Below are positions 1 through 9,845 of a stretch of DNA of 64,000 nt, in pieces. Source of the DNA: Longitalea luteola. Lineage in GTDB: Bacteria; Bacteroidota; Bacteroidia; Chitinophagales; Chitinophagaceae. Every line of letters starts with the position of its first letter. Positions within the stretch are counted from its first letter, which is position 1. The notes beneath the pieces were generated by a model that was given only the letters and a program-made list of their open reading frames with translations, was not told the DNA's origin and did not search any database. The stretch spans positions 310,001 through 374,000 of the forward strand of contig NZ_JAFIQX010000006.1 in assembly GCF_017356035.1 (NCBI RefSeq), given 5' to 3'. The position numbers and the translations under genes are program-made.

Positions 1-1
1 C

Positions 2-829
2 GATTTTCGTCCCTGGTTGAATTTTAACAGGGACAAACGTACGGGCATTGACTTTTCGGTCACCCTGAACAGTAAGCTAGGCCAGGTACACTATTCATTA
101 GGTGTTACAGGTATGTTCTTTTCCGCCAAAGCGGTTACCAGGGATGAGCTTCAGCCGGAGGAATATATGTATTCGGCCGGCAGGCGCCTGGATGTTGCCT
201 GGGGTTACATCAGCGAAGGCTTTTTCGAAAGCCAGGCAGATATTGATAAACATGCTTTTCAAACATTCGGTGAAGTGAAACCGGGTGACATCAAATATAG
301 AGATATCAATAATGATGGGATCATAGATTACCGCGACCGGATCGATCTGGGCAGTTATGGCTGGGGCGCCAATCCATTTACCTATGGCCTCAACCTCACC
401 CTGAAGTACAGGAATTTTACCCTGTTCGCTTTGGCGAATGGACAAACAGGGGCTATAGACTTTAAGAACAATGCCTATTTCTGGGTGCGCGGCACGGGCA
501 AATTTTCAGACGAGGTCTGGGGGCGCTGGACGGAAGCTACAAAAACTACGGCTACCTATCCACGCCTTACCAGCGGAGCGGGCAATAATAATTATCAAAA
601 CTCCACATTCTGGATCTTCAAAAACAACCGTTTTAATGTAAACAGGGTACAGCTCACCTATGATCTTAATAAGGATCTTTTTAAGCGCTCCGTTATTCAT
701 GGTGCAAGCCTGTATGTACTGGCAGACAACCCACTGGTTGTATCCAGGGAAAGTAAAATGATGGAGACCAATATAGGAGCAGCTCCGCAATACCGTTTCT
801 TTAACCTGGGGGTGAAAGCTTCTTTTTAA
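2..829 (+). CDS. SusC/RagA-family TonB-dependent outer-membrane receptor, C-terminal part
   Basis: The 3' end of a SusC-type gene; the frame is open to the window edge, so the N-terminal signal peptide, plug and most of the barrel lie upstream. About 275 residues are visible. They carry the usual late-barrel pattern of SusC proteins: the 'GDIKYRDINNDGIID' calcium-like loop, then 'IDLGSYGWGANPFTYGLNLTLKYRNF', a 'VWGRWTEAT...TYPRL' stretch, and a terminal beta strand ending in an aromatic residue ('LGVKASF'). SusC proteins form the TonB-driven outer-membrane channel that imports glycan fragments captured by the SusD lid. SusD follows 22 bases downstream, which fixes the pairing. The frame is certain; the substrate cannot be read from this fragment. 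Confidence 0.9.
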   Translation, partial: DFRPWLNFNRDKRTGIDFSVTLNSKLGQVHYSLGVTGMFFSAKAVTRDELQPEEYMYSAGRRLDVAWGYISEGFFESQADIDKHAFQTFGEVKPGDIKYRDINNDGIIDYRDRIDLGSYGWGANPFTYGLNLTLKYRNFTLFALANGQTGAIDFKNNAYFWVRGTGKFSDEVWGRWTEATKTTATYPRLTSGAGNNNYQNSTFWIFKNNRFNVNRVQLTYDLNKDLFKRSVIHGASLYVLADNPLVVSRESKMMETNIGAAPQYRFFNLGVKASF

Positions 830-851
830 CGAATTGTAAAGCGTTTACTAT

Positions 852-2621
852 ATGAAAAATAATTTGATAGCCATTGGAATGGCTGCCGTTCTGTTTACCG
901 GATGTAAAAAGTTGCTGAACGCCGACGAGGAAAATATGCGGACAATAGAACAGATGTATACCGATCCCAGTTATGCGCAGGGCTTTCTTATGAATGCATA
1001 CCGGTCAATTCCCGCTTATTACGACAATACCGAATATGCCACCGATGATGCCGTGACCAACCAGCGAACAAATGCCCTTTTGCAAATGGCTACCGGTTCC
1101 TGGACGGCTGCCAACAATCCGGTAGCTGTATGGAACCAGTCTTACGGCGCCCTTCAATACATCAACCTGTTCCTGGCGAATGCAGATAAGGTAAACTGGG
1201 CGGCCGATCCCGAAGCGGCCCGGCTTTTTCAAATGAGAATGAAAGGAGAGGCCTATGGGTTACGGGCGCTTTATATGTATTTTTTACTGCGTGCACATGC
1301 CGGTTTTACGGATGACGGCCAGTTAATGGGTGTGCCTGTCATTACAGAACTTCAGGCGATCAATGCAGATTTCAACGTTCCCCGCGCCCCTTTCGACGCC
1401 TGTTTAAAACAGATCAACAAAGACCTGGATAGCGCAGAGGCCAACCTGCCGGTAGAATATAAAGATGCGGGTGCGGTAACCCAGATCCCCGAACGCTTCC
1501 GAACGGTAACGGAAAAAACGGCGGTCTACAACCGGGTGATGGGGGTTTATTCGAACCAATTGTTCAATGGCCTTATAGCAAAGGCGTTCCGCGCAAGGGT
1601 AGGATTGCTGGCGGCCAGTCCGGCATTTCAACATTCATCCAATACAACTACCTGGGCCAATGCTGCCGACTATGCAGCCGCGTTGATAGACTACAAAGGT
1701 GGGGTGAATGCCTTACCAGCCAATGGCGGAACTTTTTATGCGAACAACAGTGAAATTGACGGGCTGAGCGGGGGGAACAATCCAGGTGAAATTATCTGGC
1801 GGGAAAATATACTTACGAATAACAGCGACCAGGAGGCGCAGCATTTCCCGCCTTCGCTTTTTGGCGCCGGGAATATGAACCCAACCCAGAACCTGGTAGA
1901 TGCATTTCCTATGGCCAATGGATATCCCATTGGGCATAGCAGCGGCAATTATGATCCCGCAAATCCGTATGCGGCCCGCGATCCGCGGCTTGGTCGGTAT
2001 ATCATTTACAATGGAAGTACGGCGGGCGTAGGCAATCCGGTCATTTATACCGGCAGCCAGTCCGGTTCGGATAACGGGATCAATGTAAGGCCAACATCCA
2101 CCCGTACCGGTTATTATATGAAAAAGCGGTTGCGCATGGATGTAAACCGGAATCCCGCCTCCATAACCGGCAAGAACCGGTATATACCCCGCATCAGGTA
2201 TACAGAAATGTATCTGGCGTATGCAGAAGCGGCCAATGAAGCGTGGGGACCGCTGGGCAGTGGCAGTCATGCTTATTCAGCTTATGACGTTATAAAAAGG
2301 ATCCGCAGCCGGGCAGGGGTTGGCAGTGGCAACGGCGATGCATACCTGGAGGAGTGTAAGGCGGATAAAGATAAAATGCGCGAATTGATCCGTAATGAAC
2401 GCCGGCTGGAGTTGTGCTTCGAAGGTTTCCGTTTCTGGGACCTTCGCCGCTGGAAAGCCAGCCTCAATGAAGCGGCCCGGGGTATGGATGTTAACACGAA
2501 CGGTTACCGGCCTCTTACTGTGGAGAGCCGTTCATTTGAAGATCACATGTATTACGGACCTATCCCTTTTTCGGAAGTGCTGAAGTACAGTAACCTGGTT
2601 CAAAATAAGGGATGGAGATAA
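852..2621 (+). CDS. SusD/RagB-family starch-binding-like outer-membrane lipoprotein
   Basis: A 589-residue SusD-family protein, the surface lipoprotein lid of the SusC channel encoded just upstream. The N-terminus is a lipoprotein signal with lipobox LFTGC (Cys18). The N-terminal SusD region has the TPR-type 'EAYGLRALYMYFLLRAHAG' helix. The C-terminal half has the typical 'RIRYTEMYLAYAEAANEAWGP' segment, 'RNERRLELCFEGFRFWDLRRWK' and a final 'GPIPFSEVLKYSNLVQNKGWR'. Length is normal for the family. The start is the ATG that gives a complete signal peptide. Gene order SusC-SusD-lipoprotein-GH43 makes this a small polysaccharide utilisation locus. The ligand is not predictable from sequence alone. 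Confidence 0.95.
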   Translation: MKNNLIAIGMAAVLFTGCKKLLNADEENMRTIEQMYTDPSYAQGFLMNAYRSIPAYYDNTEYATDDAVTNQRTNALLQMATGSWTAANNPVAVWNQSYGALQYINLFLANADKVNWAADPEAARLFQMRMKGEAYGLRALYMYFLLRAHAGFTDDGQLMGVPVITELQAINADFNVPRAPFDACLKQINKDLDSAEANLPVEYKDAGAVTQIPERFRTVTEKTAVYNRVMGVYSNQLFNGLIAKAFRARVGLLAASPAFQHSSNTTTWANAADYAAALIDYKGGVNALPANGGTFYANNSEIDGLSGGNNPGEIIWRENILTNNSDQEAQHFPPSLFGAGNMNPTQNLVDAFPMANGYPIGHSSGNYDPANPYAARDPRLGRYIIYNGSTAGVGNPVIYTGSQSGSDNGINVRPTSTRTGYYMKKRLRMDVNRNPASITGKNRYIPRIRYTEMYLAYAEAANEAWGPLGSGSHAYSAYDVIKRIRSRAGVGSGNGDAYLEECKADKDKMRELIRNERRLELCFEGFRFWDLRRWKASLNEAARGMDVNTNGYRPLTVESRSFEDHMYYGPIPFSEVLKYSNLVQNKGWR

Positions 2622-2649
2622 TTTTATTAAAAGCTAAAACTTGACTGCC

Positions 2650-3693
2650 ATGAATAGGAATACAGGTTTTACATGTTTAGTGGCCGCTATCCTTGCGTTC
2701 ACCTCATGTAATAAAAATAAAGACGTTTCCTTTCCTGATTTCGATTATACAACCGTTTATTTCGCTTCCCAGTTTCCGGTGCGAACGGTTGTGCTTGGAG
2801 AAGATCTCACGATGGATAATTCCCTGGACAATGAGGGTAAGGTAGCTATCAAAGCCACTATGGGCGGGGCTCGTGGCAATAGCAACGACATACGCATAGA
2901 TTTTGAAGTGGATGAGTCGCTTTGTAATAAGCTTTATTTTTCAGCGGCCGGAGCAAAAGTAGTGCCCCTGCCCACATCACATTATTCGCTGGCAGCCGAT
3001 AAGATCACAATTCCTGCCGGCAGTATTCTGGGAGGCGTGGAAGTTCAACTCACAAATGCATTTTTTGCGGATCCGTTGGCGCTCGTGAATACATACGCCA
3101 TTCCCCTGACGATGAAGCAGGTGCAGGGCGCCGATTCGATCCTGCGCGGTGTTCCATCCGTTGACAATCCCAATCGCTGTATAGACGCCAACTGGACAAC
3201 GAAACCACGCGACTTTATTGTGTATGCCGTAAAGTTTGTGAACCAGTGGCATGGCTTCTACCTGCGCAGGGGCGCTGACGTGATCACGGGTAAACCTGGT
3301 TATTCAAATCTAGATCGCACTGTTACGCGGAGAAAGCAATATGTTGAGCAGGACGAGGTGAAAGGAATGACCACAAGATCGCTGACGAGTGTAGAACTGC
3401 CGCTGGTATTTCAAAACAGCAGCGGAGGCAATATCCCGATGAACCTTTTATTGACCTTTGATGGTAAGACGAATGATTGCAGCATTTCGGCTGCGGGCAG
3501 TGGTTACACGGCCACCGGCAACGGAAAGTTTGTAAAAAGAGGGGAGAAGAACAGTTGGGGTGCGCAGGACCGGGATGCAGTTTACCTGGAATATACAATT
3601 GATCATCCGATGATGCAGATCCAATCAAAGGACACCCTTGTTATGCGCAACCGCGGGGTAACGCCTGAATATTTTTCGCCTGTGGTGAAATAA
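2650..3693 (+). CDS. DUF1735/DUF5627-like surface lipoprotein of a SusCD locus
   Basis: About 347 residues from the ATG chosen here; a TTG three codons upstream is also in frame, but the ATG directly precedes a clean lipoprotein signal with lipobox FTSC (Cys20). The middle part ('YAIPLTMKQVQGADSILRG') resembles the DUF1735 (BT_3987-like) beta-sandwich domain. The part around 'VKFVNQWHGFYLRRGADVI' resembles DUF5627. Such proteins are commonly the third gene of SusC-SusD loci and are thought to be cell-surface glycan-binding or accessory lipoproteins. It starts 28 bases after SusD and belongs to the same operon. The domain names are from memory of the families. The role in binding glycan is inferred from position. 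Confidence 0.7.
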   Translation: MNRNTGFTCLVAAILAFTSCNKNKDVSFPDFDYTTVYFASQFPVRTVVLGEDLTMDNSLDNEGKVAIKATMGGARGNSNDIRIDFEVDESLCNKLYFSAAGAKVVPLPTSHYSLAADKITIPAGSILGGVEVQLTNAFFADPLALVNTYAIPLTMKQVQGADSILRGVPSVDNPNRCIDANWTTKPRDFIVYAVKFVNQWHGFYLRRGADVITGKPGYSNLDRTVTRRKQYVEQDEVKGMTTRSLTSVELPLVFQNSSGGNIPMNLLLTFDGKTNDCSISAAGSGYTATGNGKFVKRGEKNSWGAQDRDAVYLEYTIDHPMMQIQSKDTLVMRNRGVTPEYFSPVVK

Positions 3694-3771
3694 CTGTGTG
3701 GCAATAAATTTTATAAGGTATCAACACGATACACGGATTAACTGTGTTAAAATCAAAGTAAAAGAACAAAG

Positions 3772-5130
3772 ATGAAAAAAGCCGGATCAATATTAGCATG
3801 GCATTTAATACTCAACGGTGCAGTTGACGCCCAAAATCCGATCGTGCAAACAAATTACACGGCTGATCCGGCGCCGCTGGTTTACAATAATAAAATGTAT
3901 CTGTATACCAGCCATGATGAAAATAATTCCACGTGGTTCGTAATGAACAACTGGAAACTTTATACAACACAGGATATGGTCAATTGGACCGACCATGGAG
4001 CAGTGGCTTCCTATAAGATCTTTGACTGGGCTATAGGCGATGCCTGGGCCATTCACGTAGTGGAAAGGAACGGTAAGTTCTATCTGTATGCCCCGGTAAA
4101 ATCAGGCGAGAAAAGGCGTTCAGCCATTGGAGTTGCAGTGGCTGATAATCCTTACGGACCGTTTATTGACCCGCTGGGAAAACCACTCGTAAGCGTTGGT
4201 GGTGGAGATATAGACCCTTCGGTATTTATTGATGACGACGGGCAGGCTTATTTGTATTGGGGAAATCCAGATTGTTATTACGCTAAACTGAATGAAGACA
4301 TGATCTCATTAAAAGGAGAAGCGGTACCTGTTCCCATGACGGACCGGTCATTTGGCAAACGCGAAGGTAATGTAAAGGGAAGGCCTACTTTATACGAAGA
4401 AGGTCCGTGGTTGTATAAACGCAAGGATGTGTATTACCTGCTTTGGGCGGGTGGGCCTATTCCTGAACATATCGGGTATTCTACCAGCAAAAGTCCAACA
4501 GGACCCTGGAAGTATGGAGGAACGCTGATGCCTAATGAAGGCAAAAGTTTTACTAACCATCCGGGCATTGCCGATTACAAGGGTAAAACCTACTTCTTTT
4601 ATCACAATGGCGCATTGCCTGGAGGCAGTGGCTTTAACCGTTCGGTATGTGTACAGGAAGCGGAATTTAATAAGGATGGCGCCATAAACCCGATGAAGAT
4701 GACCGCCGGTATTGAAAAACCTTTACAAGTATTGGACCCATATCAGAAAACAGAAGCAGAAACAATTGCCTGGTCTGAAGGTGTGCAGGCTTCGCAAAAC
4801 AAAGAAGTAGGTGTTTTCATTAACGTTATGCAGAATAATGCATTCACACAGGTCAAAAATGTGAATCTCACCAGGGAAGGGGCCACCTCATTCAGGGCAA
4901 GAGTAGGTACAACGCATAACACAGGCGTAACTATGGAGGTGCGGCTGGATGCGAAAGATGGTCCGCTGCTGGCAACTGTAAAAGTGCCGTTAACGGGAGG
5001 CGACGACCGTTGGGCTGTAGTGCAGTCGCCTTTGCAAAAGGTAACCGGAATACACGATGTGTTTTTTGTATTTAAAGGTGAAAAGCCAGGTACGGTCATG
5101 TATTTCGACTATTGGATGTTCACAAAATAG
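3772..5130 (+). CDS. Glycoside hydrolase family 43 enzyme with C-terminal CBM6-like domain
   Basis: A 452-residue secreted enzyme with a signal peptide ending near 'VDAQ'. The five-bladed GH43 propeller shows its three acidic residues: general base Asp32 in '[16 protein letters not shown]', the pKa-modulating Asp148 in '[14 protein letters not shown]', and the general acid Glu210 in '[19 protein letters not shown]'. From about residue 322 ('[14 protein letters not shown]' to the end '[12 protein letters not shown]') the sequence looks like a CBM6-type jelly roll. GH43 enzymes act on arabinose, xylose or galactose linkages, most often as arabinofuranosidases or xylosidases. The combination with CBM6 favours arabinoxylan or arabinan, but this is inference. 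It is the last gene of the SusC-SusD locus; an intrinsic terminator lies about 270 bases downstream. Confidence 0.88.
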   Translation: MKKAGSILAWHLILNGAVDAQNPIVQTNYTADPAPLVYNNKMYLYTSHDENNSTWFVMNNWKLYTTQDMVNWTDHGAVASYKIFDWAIGDAWAIHVVERNGKFYLYAPVKSGEKRRSAIGVAVADNPYGPFIDPLGKPLVSVGGGDIDPSVFIDDDGQAYLYWGNPDCYYAKLNEDMISLKGEAVPVPMTDRSFGKREGNVKGRPTLYEEGPWLYKRKDVYYLLWAGGPIPEHIGYSTSKSPTGPWKYGGTLMPNEGKSFTNHPGIADYKGKTYFFYHNGALPGGSGFNRSVCVQEAEFNKDGAINPMKMTAGIEKPLQVLDPYQKTEAETIAWSEGVQASQNKEVGVFINVMQNNAFTQVKNVNLTREGATSFRARVGTTHNTGVTMEVRLDAKDGPLLATVKVPLTGGDDRWAVVQSPLQKVTGIHDVFFVFKGEKPGTVMYFDYWMFTK

Positions 5131-5403
5131 TCAGAAGTTTAGGGAGAGCTTCTTGTGTTTGGTGCATAGCGTTAATGGCTATGGCCATGATGGTCATGCA
5201 TGGCAACCCACACAAAAGTATCATTTCCAATACCGATAAAATGACAACATCTTACAAATCCTGACGACACTCATAGAAAACAGGCAAAAAAAAATTTGTT
5301 GGTTCAGGCTATATTTACCCAGGGAGCAGTGGGATCCAGGCAACTTTAATTGGACAAAGACAATAAGTCAATGTATATCTAACACAAATTCTCAATTAGC
5401 TAT

Positions 5404-5432
5404 AAACTGTGTCAAGACGACACAGTTTTTTT
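5404..5432 (+). terminator. Intrinsic terminator downstream of the GH43 operon
   Basis: A perfect 10-bp stem, AAACTGTGTC / GACACAGTTT, with a 5-base loop (AAGAC), followed by a run of T that continues to 5432 (seven T in all, the first three pairing in the stem). It is the strongest rho-independent terminator seen in the window. Because of the A tract on the other side it could also act on minus-strand transcripts. It lies about 270 bases after the GH43 stop and insulates that operon from the island. Confidence 0.8.
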
Positions 5433-5748
5433 ATGTACCAGTAAAGAAATATCTGGTTATAATAAGCTCAAGCACAAGCCCGCGTGCGCTATTGCGTTCC
5501 ACATCACGATCAGGCGGCATTCGCTCCGTTATCTCGCTCGCAATCTATATCGATATAGCATGCCTTTGTTTCCACAACTTTGTCAAACTCACGCCGGAAT
5601 ACCTCTTTTATCGAAACGTCCAACTACAGCGCTATAGCATAACTAACCGATAGCTATAGTTCAAGTAAATGGAGCACATATGGGAAAGGGCTACGGGTAA
5701 AAACAATTGTATTTTAGCCAAGTCACAAGTCAATTTTCTTCGCAACTT

Positions 5749-5825
5749 CTTTTAGACTTCTCTTAGACTGCCCTTAGGCTTCTTCGCAAATTTGCGAAGA
5801 ACTTGCGAAGGATTTGCGAAGAAGG
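5749..5825. repeat. Seven contiguous degenerate 11-bp units
   Basis: Reading from 5749 in steps of 11 gives CTTTTAGACTT, CTCTTAGACTG, CCCTTAGGCTT, CTTCGCAAATT, TGCGAAGAACT, TGCGAAGGATT, TGCGAAGAAGG. The first three are variants of one unit. The last three are variants of another, with TTGCGAAG recurring exactly every 11 bases (5792, 5803, 5814). The fourth is the inverted form of the latter, so 5780-5801 is a perfect 22-base palindrome. A further inverted copy, CTTCGCAA, lies at 5738-5745. Not coding in any frame over a useful length. Confidence 0.8.
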
Positions 5826-6404
5826 GTAAGCTCTGCCTTTGCTCAGTCCCGAAGAAGGTTAACAGCGCGTTCGGCTGTTAGCCGGTCTATTCATTGGTCG
5901 GCGTTTTTAAAACGCATTCACTAAAGATGTGGAGGTGACACGTATCAGCAATCTTCTTGCGTTTGATGTGCTGCAAAAGCGTTTCAGTTTGTTCTCTCAT
6001 TTTATTACTATTTGAAATTAAAGGGCGTAGGCGAAACTAGAATTACCGTGGCGTTACGAGTGAAAAATCCGTGAGACCAGCATCCAAATAAAATTGGCGC
6101 TGCGAAAAATTGAATGACGCAATGTTATTGTTTTATTTGACCAAAGAAGCTTTAATTATTTTTTTAAATAAATTGATTTACATCAAGTCGATAAATTGGT
6201 TGTAAACATAAATATATATAATATTGAAGTTTGTGTAGTGCGCAAGCATTGCCAGACGAGTTTCCCTTTTTAGTCTACAAGAGATTCCCCGTAACGCGCA
6301 ATACGTTGGCAATTATATATTGCCCATTTGGAATTAGCCAAAGTGCTCTCATAATTATCGAATTACTAATCATTGGAAAAGAAAAATTCAAAAGAGTATA
6401 GTAT

Positions 6405-9400
6405 ATGTCAATACGTGTAGGGCAGATTGTCAAAAATTTGATCCCAACTGAGGCTGTAACAATTGATAAAATACAACCTCTGGGAAACGACATGGTTTCA
6501 CTTAAGTTTACTGGTATAAACTCTAACAGAGCTAACTCGAAAATTATTGCTATAGATGACTTTGATAGGTTGGAAATGCTTACCGAAGAAGGAACATTTA
6601 ATTTTAAAGGTGACCCAACCAGATTTGCATTATTCGCCGAAGCTGAAAGAATTAATTCCGCTTACCAGTTTGATCCCTTATTCGCAGTTAATTGTAGCAT
6701 CGTAGACCCTTTGCCTCATCAGGTTGAAGCAGTATATAAGTTTCTACTACCATTACCTAAAATTCGTTTCTTACTGGCCGATGATACTGGAGCCGGAAAA
6801 ACGATTATGACAGGATTGCTCATCAAGGAATTAATGATGCGGGGTTTAGCTGATCGCATATTGATTGTAACGCCCGGAGGACTTACCAAACAATGGCAAG
6901 AGGATGAAATGGGCGTCAAATTCAACATCAGCTTTCAGCTTGTAAACAGAGCAAGATTTGCTACAGATCCAAATGTTTTTCAAACCTCACAAAGAGTTGT
7001 TACATCGATAGACTTTATATCTCGCGAAGACGTTCTAAATGTAGCAAGCAATTCCCATTGGGATTTAATCGTGTTTGACGAATGCCACAAATTGTCGGCG
7101 TATGATTATGGTATAAAGCAATACCTGTCTCAACGTTATAAAGCGGCAGAGGCACTTTCACAACAATGCGAGCACATTCTTTTGCTTACAGCTACTCCGC
7201 ACAGAGGCAGAACTGATACATTTAAAAAGTTATTGCAGCTGCTGGACCCAGATATATTTGCAACCGATGAAATAGCATCAACAAGAATAAAAGAATTAGA
7301 ACGCAATGGGATAAATAAGTTTTTTATTCGCCGCCTTAAAGAAGACATGAAAGATTGGCAAGGAAAACCGCTATTTAAGGAGCGCCATACAAGAACCGTC
7401 GCTTATGAGTTGACAGCGGAGGAAAAGGAACTTTACGATGCCGTTACAAACTACTTGATGAAAAAGAAGGAAGAGGCGTCAGAAACAAAGAACATACATG
7501 TTTCATTAGCCTTAACGGTTATGCAACGCAGGTTAGTAAGTTCCATTTTTGCAATAAAAAACACATTAGAAAGAAGATGGAAAGCGCTACAGGGGATCGT
7601 TGAAGAACTAATTCAAAACCCTAACCTTTGGAATCAGCGGCACAAAATGGAAGCTGCTTATAACCAGGTTGGAGATATTGACGATTTCGAAGATCTTGAA
7701 GATGATGAAAGAGATGCTCTAGAAAGTATATTATCAGACCCTAAAAAATTCAAGCTCTTTACAACAGCTAAAAATCCTCAAGAACTGCATCAGGAGGCCA
7801 AAGAAGTGAAAAGGTTGTTTGAGATGGCAGAGTCTCTATACAATAGAAAGCAGGAGGAAAAAAAATTCCAAAAACTACAGGAATTACTTAAATCAAATGG
7901 AGTACTCGAGGATGGCGAAAAGCTGGTAATTTTCACTGAACATAAGGATACGTTATTATATCTGGAAGACAGGCTAAGTAAAAGTGGAGGTTATAAAGTA
8001 GCGACGATACATGGCGGAAAGCAAGTGGACGAACGTAGAGAAGCACAAGCACAATTTTCAAAGCCTGATACTCAAATTTTAATAGCTACAGATGCTGCAG
8101 GCGAAGGTATAAATCTTCAATTCTGCCGCTTATTGATCAACTGGGATATTCCCTGGAATCCGAACAGACTGGAACAGCGTATGGGGCGCATCCATCGCTA
8201 CGGTCAAAAACAAGATGTTGTTGTTTCCAACCTGGTAGCCAGCAATACGAAAGAAGGCAAAGTGCTTGAAAGGCTGCTTACAAAGTTGGACGTTATCCGT
8301 GAGAGCATGGGTGACGACAGAGTCTATGACGTAATTCAGGATGTTTTAGAAAATGTAAGTCTGGATGCTGTTATTAATTCGGTATTTAATGGAAAAGAAT
8401 CGGCTCTTGATGAGTTTTTATCCCAGGATGACGAAGTTTTAAAGCTTAAATTTAGCGAAAAGATTAAGGAACAAAAAGAAAAGCTGGCCCATAGTACTGT
8501 TGACTATAGAGATGCCCGTTTACTTAAAGAGCACTCGGATGAAAAACGGCTACAACCGATATATATCCGACTTTTCTTTGAAAAAGCATTTAGACATATC
8601 GGAGGCGAATTTACCGAACTAAGGTCATCTATTTATCGAATGGATAAATTGCCAGAATCAATAGCCTCAACACTCCGCAAGAACCATACTATTTACGCCG
8701 ACAATATCAGGCAAATCCAATTTTGTTTTGATAAGCAAGTTTTTCTTGACTATCAGAATCTTGGAGATTTGGGCAAAGTTCATTATATCAATCCAGGCAA
8801 TCCAGTTTTCGATAGTTTAATTAAGGTCATTCGCAGCCAATACCGGGAAGACATGATAAAGGGTACTATTCTAATCTCTCCGGAGGATAAAGAAGGATAT
8901 TTTGCCTTCTTCGTAAAGTCCCAAATAATAGATAACAGGGAGAGCAAGAAGGAAGACAGCATAGCTGACGAGAGATTAATGATGGTCTACCAAACGAACG
9001 ATAAGTCTTTTCATATCACTTCGCCTGCCAAGTTCATAGATCTTCATGCTCCGGTTGGCTTTGCTAAAACAATCGCTCCGCCCGAAACAGTGAACACAAA
9101 TGAAGTAGTTCAGTGGAGCTTTGAAAATATCACGTTTCCACAATTTAATGAAACAAAAGTGCATGTCAAACAGGATTCCGTCGATAGGAGGAGGTTTTTA
9201 GAATCAGCTTTTACACAGGTGATCATGGATATGCAAATGGAAATACAGGAATTGCAAGGCAAAGTATTATTGGGCGATGCTAAAGTGCAGGATAAAATAT
9301 CGAAGCTACAAGAACGCATTAACGAAAAGATTAACAAAAAGAAGCAACGTTTAGAAAATTTGGCGCTAATGGAGCAATTAAGCCCTAAAGAACCAGAAAT

Positions 9401-9845
9401 TTTAGGCTGCGCTTACGTAGTACCATTAACGCAGGTTGAATATCATGCTCATTACGGAATGAGCCGGGATGATGAAGCCGAAGCGATTGCGATGCAAAAA
9501 GCAATGAATTATGAAGAAGTGCAGGGTTGGCTCCCTGAAGATGTATCATCCAACAATGAAGGGTATGACATACGAAGTATTAGTAGAGACGAATTGAAAC
9601 GATACATCGAAGTAAAGGGACGAAGTGGCGCCGACGGAAGTGTAATGTTAAGTGAGAATGAAATGAATCGGCTGGCTCAATTAGGTAACTCCGCATGGTT
9701 GTATATCATATTGAATTGCAAAGGTACACCTGAAATACATCGTATACAAAACCCTGCCAAACAGTTGACTTTTCAACAAATATCTAAGGGGGTTCAATAC
9801 TTTTTACCAATGACAGAATGGATAAACAAAGCTAGTGCCATATGA
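6405..9845 (+). CDS. SNF2/DEAD-type helicase with C-terminal DUF3883 domain, defence-associated
   Basis: A 1146-residue superfamily 2 ATPase. Motif I is 'LADDTGAGKT' (Lys132), motif II is DECH (Asp225-His228), motif III is 'LLLTATPHRG', and motifs V-VI are 'ILIATDAAGEGINLQ' and 'QRMGRIHRYGQ' (arginines 595 and 598). A charged helical stretch runs through about residues 350-500. The C-terminus resembles DUF3883, with Asp1055 in 'GYDIRS' and 'YIEVKGRSG' (Glu1069-Val-Lys1071), an arrangement like PD-(D/E)xK nucleases. Related helicases occur in DISARM (DrmD) and in the DUF1156/DUF499 cassette. Its stop overlaps the next start (ATGA), so translation is coupled. Codon and base use are much more AT-rich than in the flanking glycan genes, which suggests transfer. 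Role inferred: a DNA-translocating motor of an anti-phage or modification system. Confidence 0.88.
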   Translation: MSIRVGQIVKNLIPTEAVTIDKIQPLGNDMVSLKFTGINSNRANSKIIAIDDFDRLEMLTEEGTFNFKGDPTRFALFAEAERINSAYQFDPLFAVNCSIVDPLPHQVEAVYKFLLPLPKIRFLLADDTGAGKTIMTGLLIKELMMRGLADRILIVTPGGLTKQWQEDEMGVKFNISFQLVNRARFATDPNVFQTSQRVVTSIDFISREDVLNVASNSHWDLIVFDECHKLSAYDYGIKQYLSQRYKAAEALSQQCEHILLLTATPHRGRTDTFKKLLQLLDPDIFATDEIASTRIKELERNGINKFFIRRLKEDMKDWQGKPLFKERHTRTVAYELTAEEKELYDAVTNYLMKKKEEASETKNIHVSLALTVMQRRLVSSIFAIKNTLERRWKALQGIVEELIQNPNLWNQRHKMEAAYNQVGDIDDFEDLEDDERDALESILSDPKKFKLFTTAKNPQELHQEAKEVKRLFEMAESLYNRKQEEKKFQKLQELLKSNGVLEDGEKLVIFTEHKDTLLYLEDRLSKSGGYKVATIHGGKQVDERREAQAQFSKPDTQILIATDAAGEGINLQFCRLLINWDIPWNPNRLEQRMGRIHRYGQKQDVVVSNLVASNTKEGKVLERLLTKLDVIRESMGDDRVYDVIQDVLENVSLDAVINSVFNGKESALDEFLSQDDEVLKLKFSEKIKEQKEKLAHSTVDYRDARLLKEHSDEKRLQPIYIRLFFEKAFRHIGGEFTELRSSIYRMDKLPESIASTLRKNHTIYADNIRQIQFCFDKQVFLDYQNLGDLGKVHYINPGNPVFDSLIKVIRSQYREDMIKGTILISPEDKEGYFAFFVKSQIIDNRESKKEDSIADERLMMVYQTNDKSFHITSPAKFIDLHAPVGFAKTIAPPETVNTNEVVQWSFENITFPQFNETKVHVKQDSVDRRRFLESAFTQVIMDMQMEIQELQGKVLLGDAKVQDKISKLQERINEKINKKKQRLENLALMEQLSPKEPEILGCAYVVPLTQVEYHAHYGMSRDDEAEAIAMQKAMNYEEVQGWLPEDVSSNNEGYDIRSISRDELKRYIEVKGRSGADGSVMLSENEMNRLAQLGNSAWLYIILNCKGTPEIHRIQNPAKQLTFQQISKGVQYFLPMTEWINKASAI

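Larger units (their letters stand above)
5131..6404. other. Long intergenic left flank of the defence-like island
   Basis: About 1.27 kb without a convincing gene. It holds an intrinsic terminator (5404-5432), short palindromes, and a 77-bp array of 11-bp units (5749-5825). A 15-base palindrome, GCGTTTT-T-AAAACGC, lies at 5901-5915. From about 6110 the sequence becomes strongly AT-rich and leads into the helicase gene. Only very short open frames occur, for example 37 codons on the minus strand (5887-6000, starting MREQTETLLQ). I would not call any of these genes. I found no integrase, transposase or tRNA, and no obvious direct repeat shared with the right flank. Confidence 0.6.

Noticed and set aside
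5470-5560. Short charged minus-strand frame (about 30 codons, MPPDRDVERNSARG) in the left flank
   Set aside because: Very short, closed by stops on both sides, no domain; could be a repeat remnant but cannot be supported as a gene.
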